From IMG/VR virus record IMGVR_UViG_3300037325_000381, positions 1 through 43,843 of that record: DNA of 43,843 bases, one strand, 5' to 3'. Below the pieces are notes generated by a model that searched no databases, was not told the DNA's origin, and worked only from the letters and a program-made list of their open reading frames with translations. This DNA comes from a virus. Positions 1-7,840 of the stretch are shown here, piece after piece (position 1 is the stretch's first letter; the number at the start of each line of letters is the position of its first letter). The position numbers and the translations under genes were made by a program.

Positions 1-73
1 TTTCAGAGCCGTCAGTATCAGTATAGATTTACTTTAAAATCCTGGTAGATGGGTTTTTGTGTTTTCATAAGTT

Positions 74-102
74 ATTATACCACACCACAGAATAAAAGTA
101 AA
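74..102 (-). promoter_or_regulatory. Repeated extended -10 promoter, copy 1
   Basis: Read on the minus strand: TTTACT at 102-97, then a 17-bp spacer and TATAAT at 79-74 preceded by TGG. The following bases AACTTAT match the second leader type (copies 13, 19, 20, 22). It fires toward the left edge; the gene it serves lies mostly outside the window. Confidence 0.85.
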
Positions 103-105
103 ATT

Positions 106-417
106 CTACACCTTACCAGGTCCCCACAGCTCGACACGGAATACAGCTTCTTTAGCGTGGGCTGGTATCGGTGCCGAGGTCAACCAGCGGATACGTTTGA
201 TCAGTTGACCAGTAAATGGGTCAGGTAAACCATCAGTAAATCTACCGTATTCCCAGTTTAATTTATTATTCAGATCATTAATTGTCTCTTTCTGATCTGC
301 ATCTAACTCGGTGACTAAAAGAAAATATCCTTTGAAAATTTTCTTTTTTAGAGCTTTATTGATACGACACACAGAAGTATGATACCCATAACCTACTGAA
401 TAAAGAGCATCAGACAT
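106..417 (-). CDS. Hypothetical protein, 103 aa
   Basis: Function not recognised. The ATG at 417 is preferred to a TTG at 435 because AAGGA lies 8 nt upstream. The start overlaps the 3' end of the epimerase gene by 8 nt, so the two are probably translationally coupled and the protein may belong to the sugar-nucleotide group. The protein is basic and rich in aromatic residues, with no signal peptide or membrane segment. Its stop codon lies just upstream of promoter copy 1. Confidence 0.75.
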   Translation of the reverse strand: MSDALYSVGYGYHTSVCRINKALKKKIFKGYFLLVTELDADQKETINDLNNKLNWEYGRFTDGLPDPFTGQLIKRIRWLTSAPIPAHAKEAVFRVELWGPGKV

Positions 418-1276
418 TATCAAAATCCTTTGCAACTAGTCGAGCAATATAATCCTTAATGCTACGTTTAGCACTCCAACCTAACTCCTCGGTCAGGGTA
501 GTCATTAGTTCTGCAGCCATTCTATTACCACGAACCTCGGGCTGATAATCAATATCGAGACCAAACATATCCGCGATTTCAATAATAGAATATGCTTCAG
601 GTGCACCGATACCATATCCATCTCCGTAACCATGGGCCCCAACTAGAATCAACCCATCGACAATATCGTCCACATGGGTGAAGTTTCGTTTTTGAGTTCC
701 TGGTAATGTAACTGGTAAAGATTTACCTTCTGAGTATAGTTTGGCAAATTTTGCAATCACAGTGGCATATTTACCATCTGCAATCTCATTCTTACCTACC
801 ACATTATAGAAGTAGGTAATAGCATATTTTAGATCATACCAAGAACCGTAATTTTTTACCAATTCAGTATTTTTCGCTTTTGTAAATGCGTATGGAGAAG
901 AATTGGCTCCAATATCACCAAACTTAGTTGATGATCCAGCATACACGAGTTTGGCATTATGTTTAAGGGCATATTCTAAGACTTCAAATGTGCCAGTTGA
1001 ATTAGAATCCCATACAGTTCGCATATCACTGAATGATTGCTCAACTCTTGCATATTCCGCTAGGTGAAATATCAAGTCTGGTTTAAACTCAAGATCATGA
1101 ATATCCTTGGTATTCATATCGCAATACCCTGCGCGTGGGACATGATTTAATTTAGTGCCCGTGGAATAGTTATCCACACTTAAAACATTATGGCCTTCAG
1201 ATATTAGACGAGCACAGAGATTAGAGCCAATGAAACCAGCTCCACCTGTGACCATAATTTGTTTTATAAGTTGCAT
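410..1276 (-). CDS. NAD-dependent epimerase/dehydratase (extended SDR, UDP-sugar epimerase type)
   Basis: 288 aa. An N-terminal Rossmann motif TGGAGFIG spans residues 10-17. The catalytic pair is YAFTK (Y129, K133), with SS at 115-116. The segment FHLAEYARVEQS resembles UDP-glucose 4-epimerases more than UDP-glucuronate decarboxylases. Family enzymes interconvert nucleotide sugars in the cytoplasm. The ATG at 1276 has GGGA upstream; an in-frame GTG at 1306 lies inside the promoter -10 and is rejected. A UDP-glucose dehydrogenase homologue lies upstream and a glycosyltransferase 1.7 kb further, so a role in making a pentose or hexose donor is inferred. The exact substrate is unknown. Confidence 0.85.
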   Translation of the reverse strand: MQLIKQIMVTGGAGFIGSNLCARLISEGHNVLSVDNYSTGTKLNHVPRAGYCDMNTKDIHDLEFKPDLIFHLAEYARVEQSFSDMRTVWDSNSTGTFEVLEYALKHNAKLVYAGSSTKFGDIGANSSPYAFTKAKNTELVKNYGSWYDLKYAITYFYNVVGKNEIADGKYATVIAKFAKLYSEGKSLPVTLPGTQKRNFTHVDDIVDGLILVGAHGYGDGYGIGAPEAYSIIEIADMFGLDIDYQPEVRGNRMAAELMTTLTEELGWSAKRSIKDYIARLVAKDFDNV

Positions 1277-1294
1277 ATTTTTTCCCAAAAAATT

Positions 1295-1323
1295 ATTATA
1301 ACACACTACAGAATAAAAGTAAA
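1295..1323 (-). promoter_or_regulatory. Repeated extended -10 promoter, copy 2
   Basis: TTTACT at 1323-1318, 17-bp spacer, TGT plus TATAAT at 1300-1295. It drives the epimerase gene from a leader of about 12-15 nt. The -35 is also the T-rich tail of the hairpin at 1322-1356. Confidence 0.85.
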
Positions 1324-1356
1324 GTCTGTGGCTACGTCTAGGAATACCACAGACTT
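1314..1356 (-). terminator. Hairpin terminator abutting promoter copy 2
   Basis: A perfect 10-bp stem (1322-1331 with 1347-1356) encloses a 15-nt loop. On the minus strand it is followed by TTTACTTTTATTC, so it can end transcripts from the right while its tail serves as the next -35. This resembles the promoter plus stem-loop cassettes described in T4-type phages. Confidence 0.6.
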
Positions 1357-1485
1357 AGCTATATGAACTTACTTACCGAACAACTTGATTTTATAATCTA
1401 TTATAATCGTGAAACCGGGGGCGGGAAATAAACACTGACCTACTCGGTGTAACTCTTTGTACATAGATTAATAGCAAAAGCCAAC

Positions 1486-1506
1486 TAAAAATGCCCCGAA
1501 GGGCAT
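1486..1506 (-). terminator. Terminator after UDP-glucose dehydrogenase homologue
   Basis: Minus strand: ATGCCC, TTCG loop, GGGCAT, then TTTTTAG. A UUCG tetraloop and U tract 22 nt past the stop codon make a classic intrinsic terminator. The 130 nt between it and the hairpin at 1356 hold no convincing gene. Confidence 0.85.
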
Positions 1507-1527
1507 ATTGTTTTTTACCACACCATC

Positions 1528-2370
1528 TTAAATTTTATTGAATGAGACATGTTGTTCTACTTCACGGGGCAGCGGCTCGCCGTAATTGTTACGAATATCT
1601 ACATTATAGTTCCAAGCTTCTCTTAGGATACTCAACTTATTTTTTGAAAAGTGAATGAATGCCGAACTATCCTTAGAAAAACATGGACCGGCGGCGCCGC
1701 GCCGCCCATCGGGCCCGGGAACCATTGTGTGACTCTTACCAATACGCGGATCATTTCCTACTGCTTCAATTATTCTATTATAATCAGCAGAATGTTTTGA
1801 ACACAATTCGTTGATCTGATTAAAGAACAGGACCTTGGCTGCTAGGAATGAATTCATTGTATATTTTACAAACGAAGCCTCAACAGCAGTCATATAGAGA
1901 ATTCGACAGCCTTTTTTACACTCCGAATAGTCATCGTAGATATCCATTAGATCTTTACAATTTTCCCAACTACCACCCATTACATGCATGATAGGATCTA
2001 CAAAATCTTTTAGTGCATTGGCTTCAGTTAGAAACTCTGGGTTGTACACAAAATTGCTGTATTTTTCTGCCAATACCTTGATGATGTCTGGTGTCACTGT
2101 TGACTTTAGAACCAATAAGGTATCTAGATCCTTAAGTTCTTCTAGCACCTTTTCAACAATGCTAGAATCAATTTTACCATCCTCACCCATGGGAGTAGGA
2201 ACTGCGATAAAGATCGCATCAAACTTAATGTTTGTCACGACTAAATCTTTACATGAGGTACCTAAAGCTGGATCGGCAATCACCGGATCACAGCCAATAA
2301 AGCCGTGTGCAATTGCCTTTCCTACAAAGCCATAGCCCACGATTCCGATATTTGCATTGAGTTTTTTCAT
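1528..2370 (-). CDS. ugd: UDP-glucose/GDP-mannose dehydrogenase family protein, short form
   Basis: 280 aa. The N-terminal NAD-binding motif is GIVGYGFVGKA (9-19), followed by VPTPMGEDGKID (58-69) and KSTVTP (89-94), all typical of UDP-glucose 6-dehydrogenase. The catalytic cysteine is C230 in GPCFSKD. Full enzymes have about 390-450 residues; this one stops soon after the catalytic cysteine and lacks most of the C-terminal UDP-binding domain. It may be a compact phage form or have altered specificity. The family oxidises UDP-hexoses to uronates with 2 NAD+. Linkage to the epimerase and glycosyltransferase supports a sugar-donor pathway. Confidence 0.85.
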   Translation of the reverse strand: MKKLNANIGIVGYGFVGKAIAHGFIGCDPVIADPALGTSCKDLVVTNIKFDAIFIAVPTPMGEDGKIDSSIVEKVLEELKDLDTLLVLKSTVTPDIIKVLAEKYSNFVYNPEFLTEANALKDFVDPIMHVMGGSWENCKDLMDIYDDYSECKKGCRILYMTAVEASFVKYTMNSFLAAKVLFFNQINELCSKHSADYNRIIEAVGNDPRIGKSHTMVPGPDGRRGAAGPCFSKDSSAFIHFSKNKLSILREAWNYNVDIRNNYGEPLPREVEQHVSFNKI

Positions 2371-2394
2371 TTGTTTTCTTTTTTGTAAAGGGTT

Positions 2395-2423
2395 ATTATA
2401 ACATATTCATGAATAAAAGTAAA
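2395..2423 (-). promoter_or_regulatory. Repeated extended -10 promoter, copy 3
   Basis: TTTACT at 2423-2418, 17-bp spacer, TGT plus TATAAT at 2400-2395. It drives the dehydrogenase gene starting at 2370. The -35 abuts the stop codon of the preceding gene. Confidence 0.85.
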
Positions 2424-2424
2424 C

Positions 2425-2652
2425 TTACATGAAGTCGCCTAGTGGATTATTTTTCTGAGTATCAGCAGACCATTTAATCTTATGTGAGCCTTTTTTGAGG
2501 GCTTTAATATGTGGAATTTCTAGGATATCAGCGAATTTGTCCAGGTCTGCCTTGTTTCGAAAGCGGACCATAACAAATCGACCATCGCCACGACGCATTC
2601 GGTCGATATGGGGTGAAGGTTTAGTATTATCTTCTGGTTCATCAAATAGCAT
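2425..2652 (-). CDS. Hypothetical protein, 75 aa, paralogue of the next gene
   Basis: Function unknown. A core of the type FVMVRFRNKADLDKFADIL followed by KIKW is shared with the 93-aa protein at 2736-3017. Both look like a small alpha/beta domain built around a (D/E)ADLxKF helix. The start has AAGGA 7-8 nt upstream. It lies between the dehydrogenase and glycosyltransferase genes. Confidence 0.8.
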   Translation of the reverse strand: MLFDEPEDNTKPSPHIDRMRRGDGRFVMVRFRNKADLDKFADILEIPHIKALKKGSHKIKWSADTQKNNPLGDFM

Positions 2653-2735
2653 ATTATTTCCTTATTGGTTATTCTAGGTGAAAATTGGGTAGGTAAATCC
2701 ACATTAGAATTAGGTTTTTATGTGAGCAAGATAGC

Positions 2736-3017
2736 CTAGACTAACACCCAAATATACTGAGCGTTAGAGCCGCGTTCACCTGTAAACAACTTAGGGTACC
2801 AGATACATTTTACTGATCTAGCTCCATCATCAAGAATTGACTCAGAGCCAACAGCCACTAGTTCAACGAATTTCTTGAGATCGGCCTCAGTATCCATTTG
2901 GATTTCTAAAATATACGGCGCGTCATATTTAGGCTGATCATATTCTGGAAAGGCATGATAACTGGTTGGGTCAAGTTTTTCCTCGACACCGATATATTCT
3001 GATAAGGCATTAGTCAT
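2736..3017 (-). CDS. Hypothetical protein, 93 aa, paralogue of the previous gene
   Basis: Function unknown. Residues near 36-60 (YILEIQMDTEADLKKFVELV) and the VKCIWYP segment parallel the 75-aa protein at 2425-2652, so tandem duplication and divergence is likely. It starts 3 nt after the glycosyltransferase stop codon, which places it in that operon. Confidence 0.8.
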   Translation of the reverse strand: MTNALSEYIGVEEKLDPTSYHAFPEYDQPKYDAPYILEIQMDTEADLKKFVELVAVGSESILDDGARSVKCIWYPKLFTGERGSNAQYIWVLV

Positions 3018-3020
3018 AGT

Positions 3021-3986
3021 TTATTCCAAGTCAATACGAACATCCGATATTGTAGCGTCAGTATAGGAGCCCATCATGTTTTTTGGATCATCCAGTTTAA
3101 CCAATTTTAATTTATGCGGGTAAACATCTGGCCAAGTTAGACCTGGTTTCAGGATTAATTTATTATATTTCATAAAATGACTGAAATCCACATGATGATG
3201 GTGACGCCCCCATTTTTGGGCGATGGTTACACAATCTGGATGTGCTTTATGTAGTGATGCTACAAATGAATACCGATTATCAAATTCTTCTTTGTTACCA
3301 ACTTTGTAAACTGCTTCAGTATTACCACCTTTCATTGTATGTGTGCCGGCCTTGCCAACAGTAAAAGAGTTTAGTAGAATAGTACAGTAACCTTTTTTCA
3401 GAATCTGTAAAGATAGATCAGTATCCTCATTGAACGGCGCAGGCTTTCCATCCCACTCAAGTACACGCCAGCGTTCGTCAATGGTATTGTCTAGTAGAAT
3501 ACAGCTGTAAATTCTGGTATTAAAGTAGGCTGGCTCTTTATTTAGAAAATTAGGCACGAAAAAGTGATAGTTCAGTCCACTCATAGCAACATTGGTGAAT
3601 CTGTCACTATAATCTTCTGCTACTTTAAGTGCGATCATAGACTTAACACGCATTCGAGTATTACGATATACCCGATAAAAATATCGCATATTATCGTCCA
3701 GAATCCAATGCCTTTTAGCACCTAAGGAAATTGAGTGTTCCCAGACCCAATTTCTAACTGGAATACTACCAAGCCCTAGGTTACTGAAAGGTAATAGAAG
3801 AAGTTTAGCAGGATCAAAGCCACGCTCAAGCATACCTACTTTATAATCTTCGTATTGATGCGGTTCAATTACCAATCGATAGTTGGTGCAGCCGCATTCT
3901 TCAAGTGTACGAACAGTCCATAAGGTACTGGCTCTGGATTTTGAAATTACATAAATTGGGTATTTTGTCTGAACAGGTTCTGTCAT
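3021..3986 (-). CDS. TET-associated-type glycosyltransferase (GT-A fold)
   Basis: 321 aa. The N terminus YPIYVISKSRAST, the VIEPHQY segment (39-45), LPFSNLGLGSIPVRN (65-79) and WILDDN (94-99, the metal- and sugar-binding acidic motif) match phage glycosyltransferases associated with TET/JBP enzymes, as I know that family. Known or predicted members add sugars to hydroxymethylated bases in phage DNA. No TET/JBP or hydroxymethylase gene lies in this window. The dehydrogenase and epimerase downstream could supply a UDP-sugar donor. Family call is fairly sure; DNA as the acceptor is inference. Confidence 0.75.
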   Translation of the reverse strand: MTEPVQTKYPIYVISKSRASTLWTVRTLEECGCTNYRLVIEPHQYEDYKVGMLERGFDPAKLLLLPFSNLGLGSIPVRNWVWEHSISLGAKRHWILDDNMRYFYRVYRNTRMRVKSMIALKVAEDYSDRFTNVAMSGLNYHFFVPNFLNKEPAYFNTRIYSCILLDNTIDERWRVLEWDGKPAPFNEDTDLSLQILKKGYCTILLNSFTVGKAGTHTMKGGNTEAVYKVGNKEEFDNRYSFVASLHKAHPDCVTIAQKWGRHHHHVDFSHFMKYNKLILKPGLTWPDVYPHKLKLVKLDDPKNMMGSYTDATISDVRIDLE

Positions 3987-4039
3987 TTTCTTTCCTTGTA
4001 TAATACATTTTATCCTAGTACTTAGTAAGCAAAAATAAA

Positions 4040-4213
4040 TTATCGCTCGGTGTAGTAGCCAAGAGGCTCAAAGCGACGCTTCATATCCTCGACAGTGACA
4101 GGAAAGATAAAGTCTGATTCTTGATAATGAGTCAGCACATGGGCTTTATACTTTGCCTTGGAAATCCACTCATTACAAACATGGCAGAGAAATTCTGTTG
4201 CTTCTTCACTCAT
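4040..4213 (-). CDS. C2H2 zinc-finger miniprotein, 57 aa
   Basis: C10-x2-C13-x11-H25-x3-H29 forms a classical C2H2 finger, followed by a short acidic/aromatic tail. The start has a strong GGAGGTG site, and its ATGA overlaps the ligase stop, so it is translated with the ligase. A role in nucleic-acid or protein binding beside the ligase is plausible; function is unknown. Confidence 0.8.
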   Translation of the reverse strand: MSEEATEFLCHVCNEWISKAKYKAHVLTHYQESDFIFPVTVEDMKRRFEPLGYYTER

Positions 4214-6072
4214 AACACCTCCATTAGTTGTGCCAAACTAATAACCTTGATACCCATATCTTTGGCCTTTCCCATTTTACCTGAAGTCGAGCTCGGGTCT
4301 TTAGCGATCAACATTGTTGTTGATTTGTTAAATGTATCTGTTACAGTACCACCGAGGGCTTGAATCTTTTCGATCAACTCGAGAGATAACCGTACTCCTG
4401 TAGCAACCAAAATCTGGTTATTGAATACACCCGAACCTTTAGTCTCAAGTTTATCGGCCGCAAATGTTACTTTGGCTTTAATGGCCGAAAAAGTAGAATG
4501 TGCAGTAAATGCATTTAGCATAATAAGTTTTGCTGATTTAACATCGAAACCATCTAATTCGCAGAGATGGCTTTCGATTATTTTTCCACCGAGAACCTGT
4601 TCAACCGAGAACCTGGCAAATAGAACTTTTAGTTTTCGTTCGCCCATACCTCGACCGAATAATCCCAATGCTGCAAACAATCGCTGTGGGGTTACACTTG
4701 CTAGAACCTTGTTCATAATCAGTTCTGCTTTTCGTCCATTCTCACCAATAATTTTTTGAAGGCATGCCGAGTCTAGAATAATCTTGATAGGTTCAATGTA
4801 GCCGGCATCAATAAGCTTTGAAACTGCACCAGGACCAACGAAGTCGATTTCCAGTTTATGAAAAAAGTATTCAAGTTGTTTGGCTTTCTGAGCCATTAGA
4901 CCTGCTCCAGAAGCATGAATAAGATCAACTTTCGTCTCATTCCACTCTACATTAGTATCGAATTGAGAATAGAACCACTCATTGTATAAGTCAGGCTCAA
5001 TGCCGGAACTGACAAATCCAACAATTTTAGGTATTACTTGCCCACTGCGAACAATTTTAATGACAGAACCAGGGCAAAGTTTGTTATCCATTACAAACTT
5101 TGCATTATATGCTGTCACGCGACAAATTAGCACGCCGTCTAATTGAACTGGATTAATTAGAACAACTGGTTTACAAAGTCCATCTTTTGATGTGGACCAT
5201 TGAATTTCTTGAATAGTTGTCTGGACACCCTCGGAGACAAGCTTGATCTTAACTGAAAATGGTGGATTTAGGTCATCTTCAGTAGGGGTAAAAATACGAT
5301 ATTTTGCAGATTCGACCTCTACCACAAGCCCGTCTAGTTCATATTTACTATCTTGCAGCATTTTGCTAATGAACTTTTCCAGATCGGCATAAGAACAAGT
5401 TTCTGAGATATGGCTGTATCCTGGTGTATCGAAGCCATAGAGATGCATCAATTGTAACTGATGACTCTTTGAAAGCTTTTGGTCATCAATCATCTCGAAT
5501 GCGACAAAAACAAAGTATTTGTAAAGTTCTTTTTGACCTTCTGTCTTGTTAAGAAAACCAGCTACAAAGTTGCGGGCATTGGCATAATCACGGTCTGCTT
5601 CTGAAAGTAGATTTTTCCAATCAGCAGTAGGAACTACAAGTTCACCGCGAATAAACCCAGTGAACCGGCTTTCGATATACTGTGGCATTTGCATTTTGCT
5701 TGTATGTCGAATGTTAGATGCGCCTGATACACCGTCGCCGCGTGACCATGAGTTGACTAGAATTCCATTTTTATATTGCAACAGACAAGAGTTACCATCA
5801 ATTTTTTCGGTAATAACAAAGCCAAGCTCGCCTGGGAATTTAGTTTTCCAGTTTACCCATTCTTTTTGATTGTGGAGTTGATCCAGAGAGCCCATCATAA
5901 CAGGTAGTTTTTCTGCTCCGGTGCGATCATTAAAACCAACTCGCTTTAGAATATCGGGGTTGGTTTTTGCCAACTCAACTTCTAGCGTATCAAACTCGTA
6001 ATCCGAAAGAATAGGCTCACCGGAGTAATAGGCACTTTTGGCATCGAAGTAGAGCTGTAGATCTTTTTTCAT
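4210..6072 (-). CDS. ligA: NAD-dependent DNA ligase (LigA type)
   Basis: 620 aa; bacterial LigA is about 670. Domain Ia (YYSGEPILSDYEFD, 15-28) binds NMN. The adenylation motif is K90-IDG. Then come an OB-fold, helix-hairpin-helix repeats (ALGLFGRGMGERK) and a C-terminal BRCT domain (about 545-620). The four-cysteine zinc finger normally found between the OB fold and the HhH domain is not visible. The enzyme seals nicks with NAD+ during replication. T4 itself uses an ATP-dependent ligase, so this is a different solution. It overlaps both neighbours by ATGA. Confidence 0.95.
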   Translation of the reverse strand: MKKDLQLYFDAKSAYYSGEPILSDYEFDTLEVELAKTNPDILKRVGFNDRTGAEKLPVMMGSLDQLHNQKEWVNWKTKFPGELGFVITEKIDGNSCLLQYKNGILVNSWSRGDGVSGASNIRHTSKMQMPQYIESRFTGFIRGELVVPTADWKNLLSEADRDYANARNFVAGFLNKTEGQKELYKYFVFVAFEMIDDQKLSKSHQLQLMHLYGFDTPGYSHISETCSYADLEKFISKMLQDSKYELDGLVVEVESAKYRIFTPTEDDLNPPFSVKIKLVSEGVQTTIQEIQWSTSKDGLCKPVVLINPVQLDGVLICRVTAYNAKFVMDNKLCPGSVIKIVRSGQVIPKIVGFVSSGIEPDLYNEWFYSQFDTNVEWNETKVDLIHASGAGLMAQKAKQLEYFFHKLEIDFVGPGAVSKLIDAGYIEPIKIILDSACLQKIIGENGRKAELIMNKVLASVTPQRLFAALGLFGRGMGERKLKVLFARFSVEQVLGGKIIESHLCELDGFDVKSAKLIMLNAFTAHSTFSAIKAKVTFAADKLETKGSGVFNNQILVATGVRLSLELIEKIQALGGTVTDTFNKSTTMLIAKDPSSTSGKMGKAKDMGIKVISLAQLMEVL

Positions 6073-6284
6073 GAGTTGCCCTGAATACCGCGAACGCGAA
6101 GAATGTGATCTTGTACTTTACCGAGTTGGTATCGGCAATTTGCCGCATCGTACCATGTATTGCTACCCGGAGGAAACTTATTCTGAACTTCGGACAGTTC
6201 CATTAGCAAGGAATTCACTCGTACATTAAGAGCACAGTAATCCAATCCCGGCACGAAGCCGGGAGTATTTTCTTTGTTTTGCAT
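6069..6284 (-). CDS. Hypothetical protein, 71 aa
   Basis: Function not recognised. Largely helical, with a pattern like LLMELSEVQNKF. The ATG at 6284 is chosen over an in-frame TTG at 6299. Its stop overlaps the ligase start by ATGA, so it sits directly upstream of the ligase in one operon. Confidence 0.7.
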   Translation of the reverse strand: MQNKENTPGFVPGLDYCALNVRVNSLLMELSEVQNKFPPGSNTWYDAANCRYQLGKVQDHILRVRGIQGNS

Positions 6285-6289
6285 TTTAT

Positions 6290-6640
6290 TTAGTTCCAAA
6301 TACGGTGGGCTTCTTCAATTGTTTCCACACCATCATAATCGGTGATAATCCATTCGACATCATCTGGAATTTCCACGACTTTTAAGCATGCTTGCATATC
6401 ATTCGCCTTTACACCCAATTTCTCTACGATTTCGATTAAATCAGGGTGGCCACGGAGTTCGTGGCAATTGCTAAATGATGCCAAAAAATTATTGAATGGA
6501 ATCACTTCGTCTGTGTGATTGTCTCCAACTGCCTGTTTGCGCACATCTTCAACAATCGGACACCCTTTTAAATAGAGTTCATAGAGGGCTTCAATTGAAA
6601 GCCCGAAGCCGCCATAGCAGGTATTGATCACAATTTTCAT
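6290..6640 (-). CDS. Conserved phage hypothetical protein, 116 aa
   Basis: Begins MKIVINTCYGGFGLS and ends in a YDGVETIEEAHRIW segment, a layout I recognise from unannotated proteins of many large phages. No catalytic motif is evident. It is the first gene after promoter copy 4. No clear ribosome-binding site is visible in the roughly 35-nt leader. Confidence 0.85.
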   Translation of the reverse strand: MKIVINTCYGGFGLSIEALYELYLKGCPIVEDVRKQAVGDNHTDEVIPFNNFLASFSNCHELRGHPDLIEIVEKLGVKANDMQACLKVVEIPDDVEWIITDYDGVETIEEAHRIWN

Positions 6641-6684
6641 AATATTTTAAAAGTATTAAAGGGGCGGTTTTTTGTTCGTAATTT

Positions 6685-6713
6685 ATTATACCACAGACCA
6701 GAATAAAAGTAAA
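6685..6713 (-). promoter_or_regulatory. Repeated extended -10 promoter, copy 4
   Basis: TTTACT at 6713-6708, 17-bp spacer, TGG plus TATAAT at 6690-6685. It drives the operon 6640 to 4040, which includes the DNA ligase. Confidence 0.85.
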
Positions 6714-6715
6714 AT

Positions 6716-7144
6716 TTACGGTGCGGCTAAAAATTCATCAGTGACATCTTGAAGCACAATTGTATTTGGTAAGTATTCGACTAGAATAGACTGTGTCACA
6801 CGAGTGAAGTAGTCGCAACTGACCAAACCCAAAGTATCCTTAGCATCATTACACATATCTTTTATTTTTTCATCGTCAAAATCTTTCCAATGAACAGGTA
6901 ATTTAAAAGCTTCTAATTTCTCACGAACCATTTTAACGCAAGCTGCATTAAACTCGCCACGCTCTGGTTCACTTGGTTCATACATATTACCCCATCCTTC
7001 TTCACACAATTGAGCTAATCCTACATAGAAATGGGCCATTTCTGAGCCAAGCCCTGATATAGTTTTATTTGCGTGATTATCGCCATCATTTTCCCACGAC
7101 ATAATTGTCAATCGGTAACCAAAGGGAATAGTAGTAGTTTTCAT
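6716..7144 (-). CDS. Hypothetical protein, 142 aa
   Basis: Function not recognised. Acidic and soluble, with no signal or membrane segment. Its ATG at 7144 overlaps the previous gene's stop by ATGA, indicating coupling. The stop lies 2 nt before the -35 of promoter copy 4. Confidence 0.8.
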   Translation of the reverse strand: MKTTTIPFGYRLTIMSWENDGDNHANKTISGLGSEMAHFYVGLAQLCEEGWGNMYEPSEPERGEFNAACVKMVREKLEAFKLPVHWKDFDDEKIKDMCNDAKDTLGLVSCDYFTRVTQSILVEYLPNTIVLQDVTDEFLAAP

Positions 7145-7347
7145 TTTGTTTCTTTCAATTTAATTCCGAACCTGAGGGCAGAAATAGTCACTTGCATACT
7201 TGCCGGTCGCGGCAGATCCTCAACGAGATCGGCCAGAATATTTTTCACGAATTCTTCTAGCATTTCTTGTCGATCCACCACCGGCGAACCAAAGGCATCA
7301 ATTCGGATTCCTGCATTAAATGCATGGCGTTGTAAGTTTGTGTTCAT
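7141..7347 (-). CDS. Hypothetical protein, 68 aa
   Basis: Function unknown. A helical central part is followed by a short beta-like tail (MQVTISALRFGIKLKETK). It overlaps the 142-aa gene by ATGA. A roughly 50-nt gap without features separates it from the next gene to the right. Confidence 0.7.
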   Translation of the reverse strand: MNTNLQRHAFNAGIRIDAFGSPVVDRQEMLEEFVKNILADLVEDLPRPASMQVTISALRFGIKLKETK

Positions 7348-7399
7348 TGCAAAGTCTCAAGAGGGGTCCAGGTAAAGTAGTCCATTATATTTTAGGTTT

Positions 7400-7615
7400 T
7401 CAAAGTTTAGCAAATTTTAGAACATTTGTCGTGACTGCCATCGATGGGCAGACAACTGCACAAGACTTTTTTCCTTCCAAAGTGGTATTTTCATGTCCCA
7501 GATAAACACTCGGGAGAAGAGCAATTTTATCAAACTCTTTTTGATTCACCCGGAGCACGCACTTTTTGAAGGACCTGTTTAGCCAAGCTTTATAATCCAG
7601 ATTTTCCTGGAGCAT
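7400..7615 (-). CDS. Hypothetical protein, 71 aa
   Basis: Function unknown. The ATG at 7615 is assumed; an in-frame TTG at 7630 is an alternative, and neither has a strong ribosome-binding site. The start overlaps the end of the gene at 7590-7838, consistent with coupling. Confidence 0.6.
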   Translation of the reverse strand: MLQENLDYKAWLNRSFKKCVLRVNQKEFDKIALLPSVYLGHENTTLEGKKSCAVVCPSMAVTTNVLKFAKL

Positions 7616-7838
7616 AATATGAGCCGACAAGACGGCATGGGGCCACCAAGGTTGGCGTCATAAAATCTGGGAACTCATCGAGAACTGCAATATAGAGTTT
7701 TGCAGAATCACTCTGGCTCAGATTGTCAGTGAATACCTTAAGGGCTTCGATGCGGGTAAGGTGTGCGTAGCTCCGAGTGGAGGCTTCATCGCGGGCCAGA
7801 AAGTCGGCAAACGAATCCAAGAGTTGGTCATTGGTCAT
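7590..7838 (-). CDS. Hypothetical protein, 82 aa
   Basis: Function unknown. The ATG at 7838 has GGA 7 nt upstream. The N-terminal half is a predicted helical bundle (LLDSFADFLARDEA). It is second in the short operon transcribed from promoter copy 5. Confidence 0.7.
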   Translation of the reverse strand: MTNDQLLDSFADFLARDEASTRSYAHLTRIEALKVFTDNLSQSDSAKLYIAVLDEFPDFMTPTLVAPCRLVGSYYAPGKSGL

Positions 7839-7840
7839 GT

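Noticed and set aside
66-68. ATG 5 nt after the promoter copy 1 -10 as a leaderless gene
   Set aside because: The frame stops after 16 codons, and the sequence is the ordinary leader type with one base change.
1357-1485. tRNA gene
   Set aside because: No T-loop or acceptor pairing could be found on either strand here, nor at 17802-17933.
1988-2335. 115-codon plus-strand frame over the dehydrogenase gene
   Set aside because: Lies antisense to a clearly conserved gene, has no ribosome site and encodes no recognisable domain.
2520-2702. 60-codon minus frame
   Set aside because: Out of frame with the supported 75-aa gene and without a start signal.
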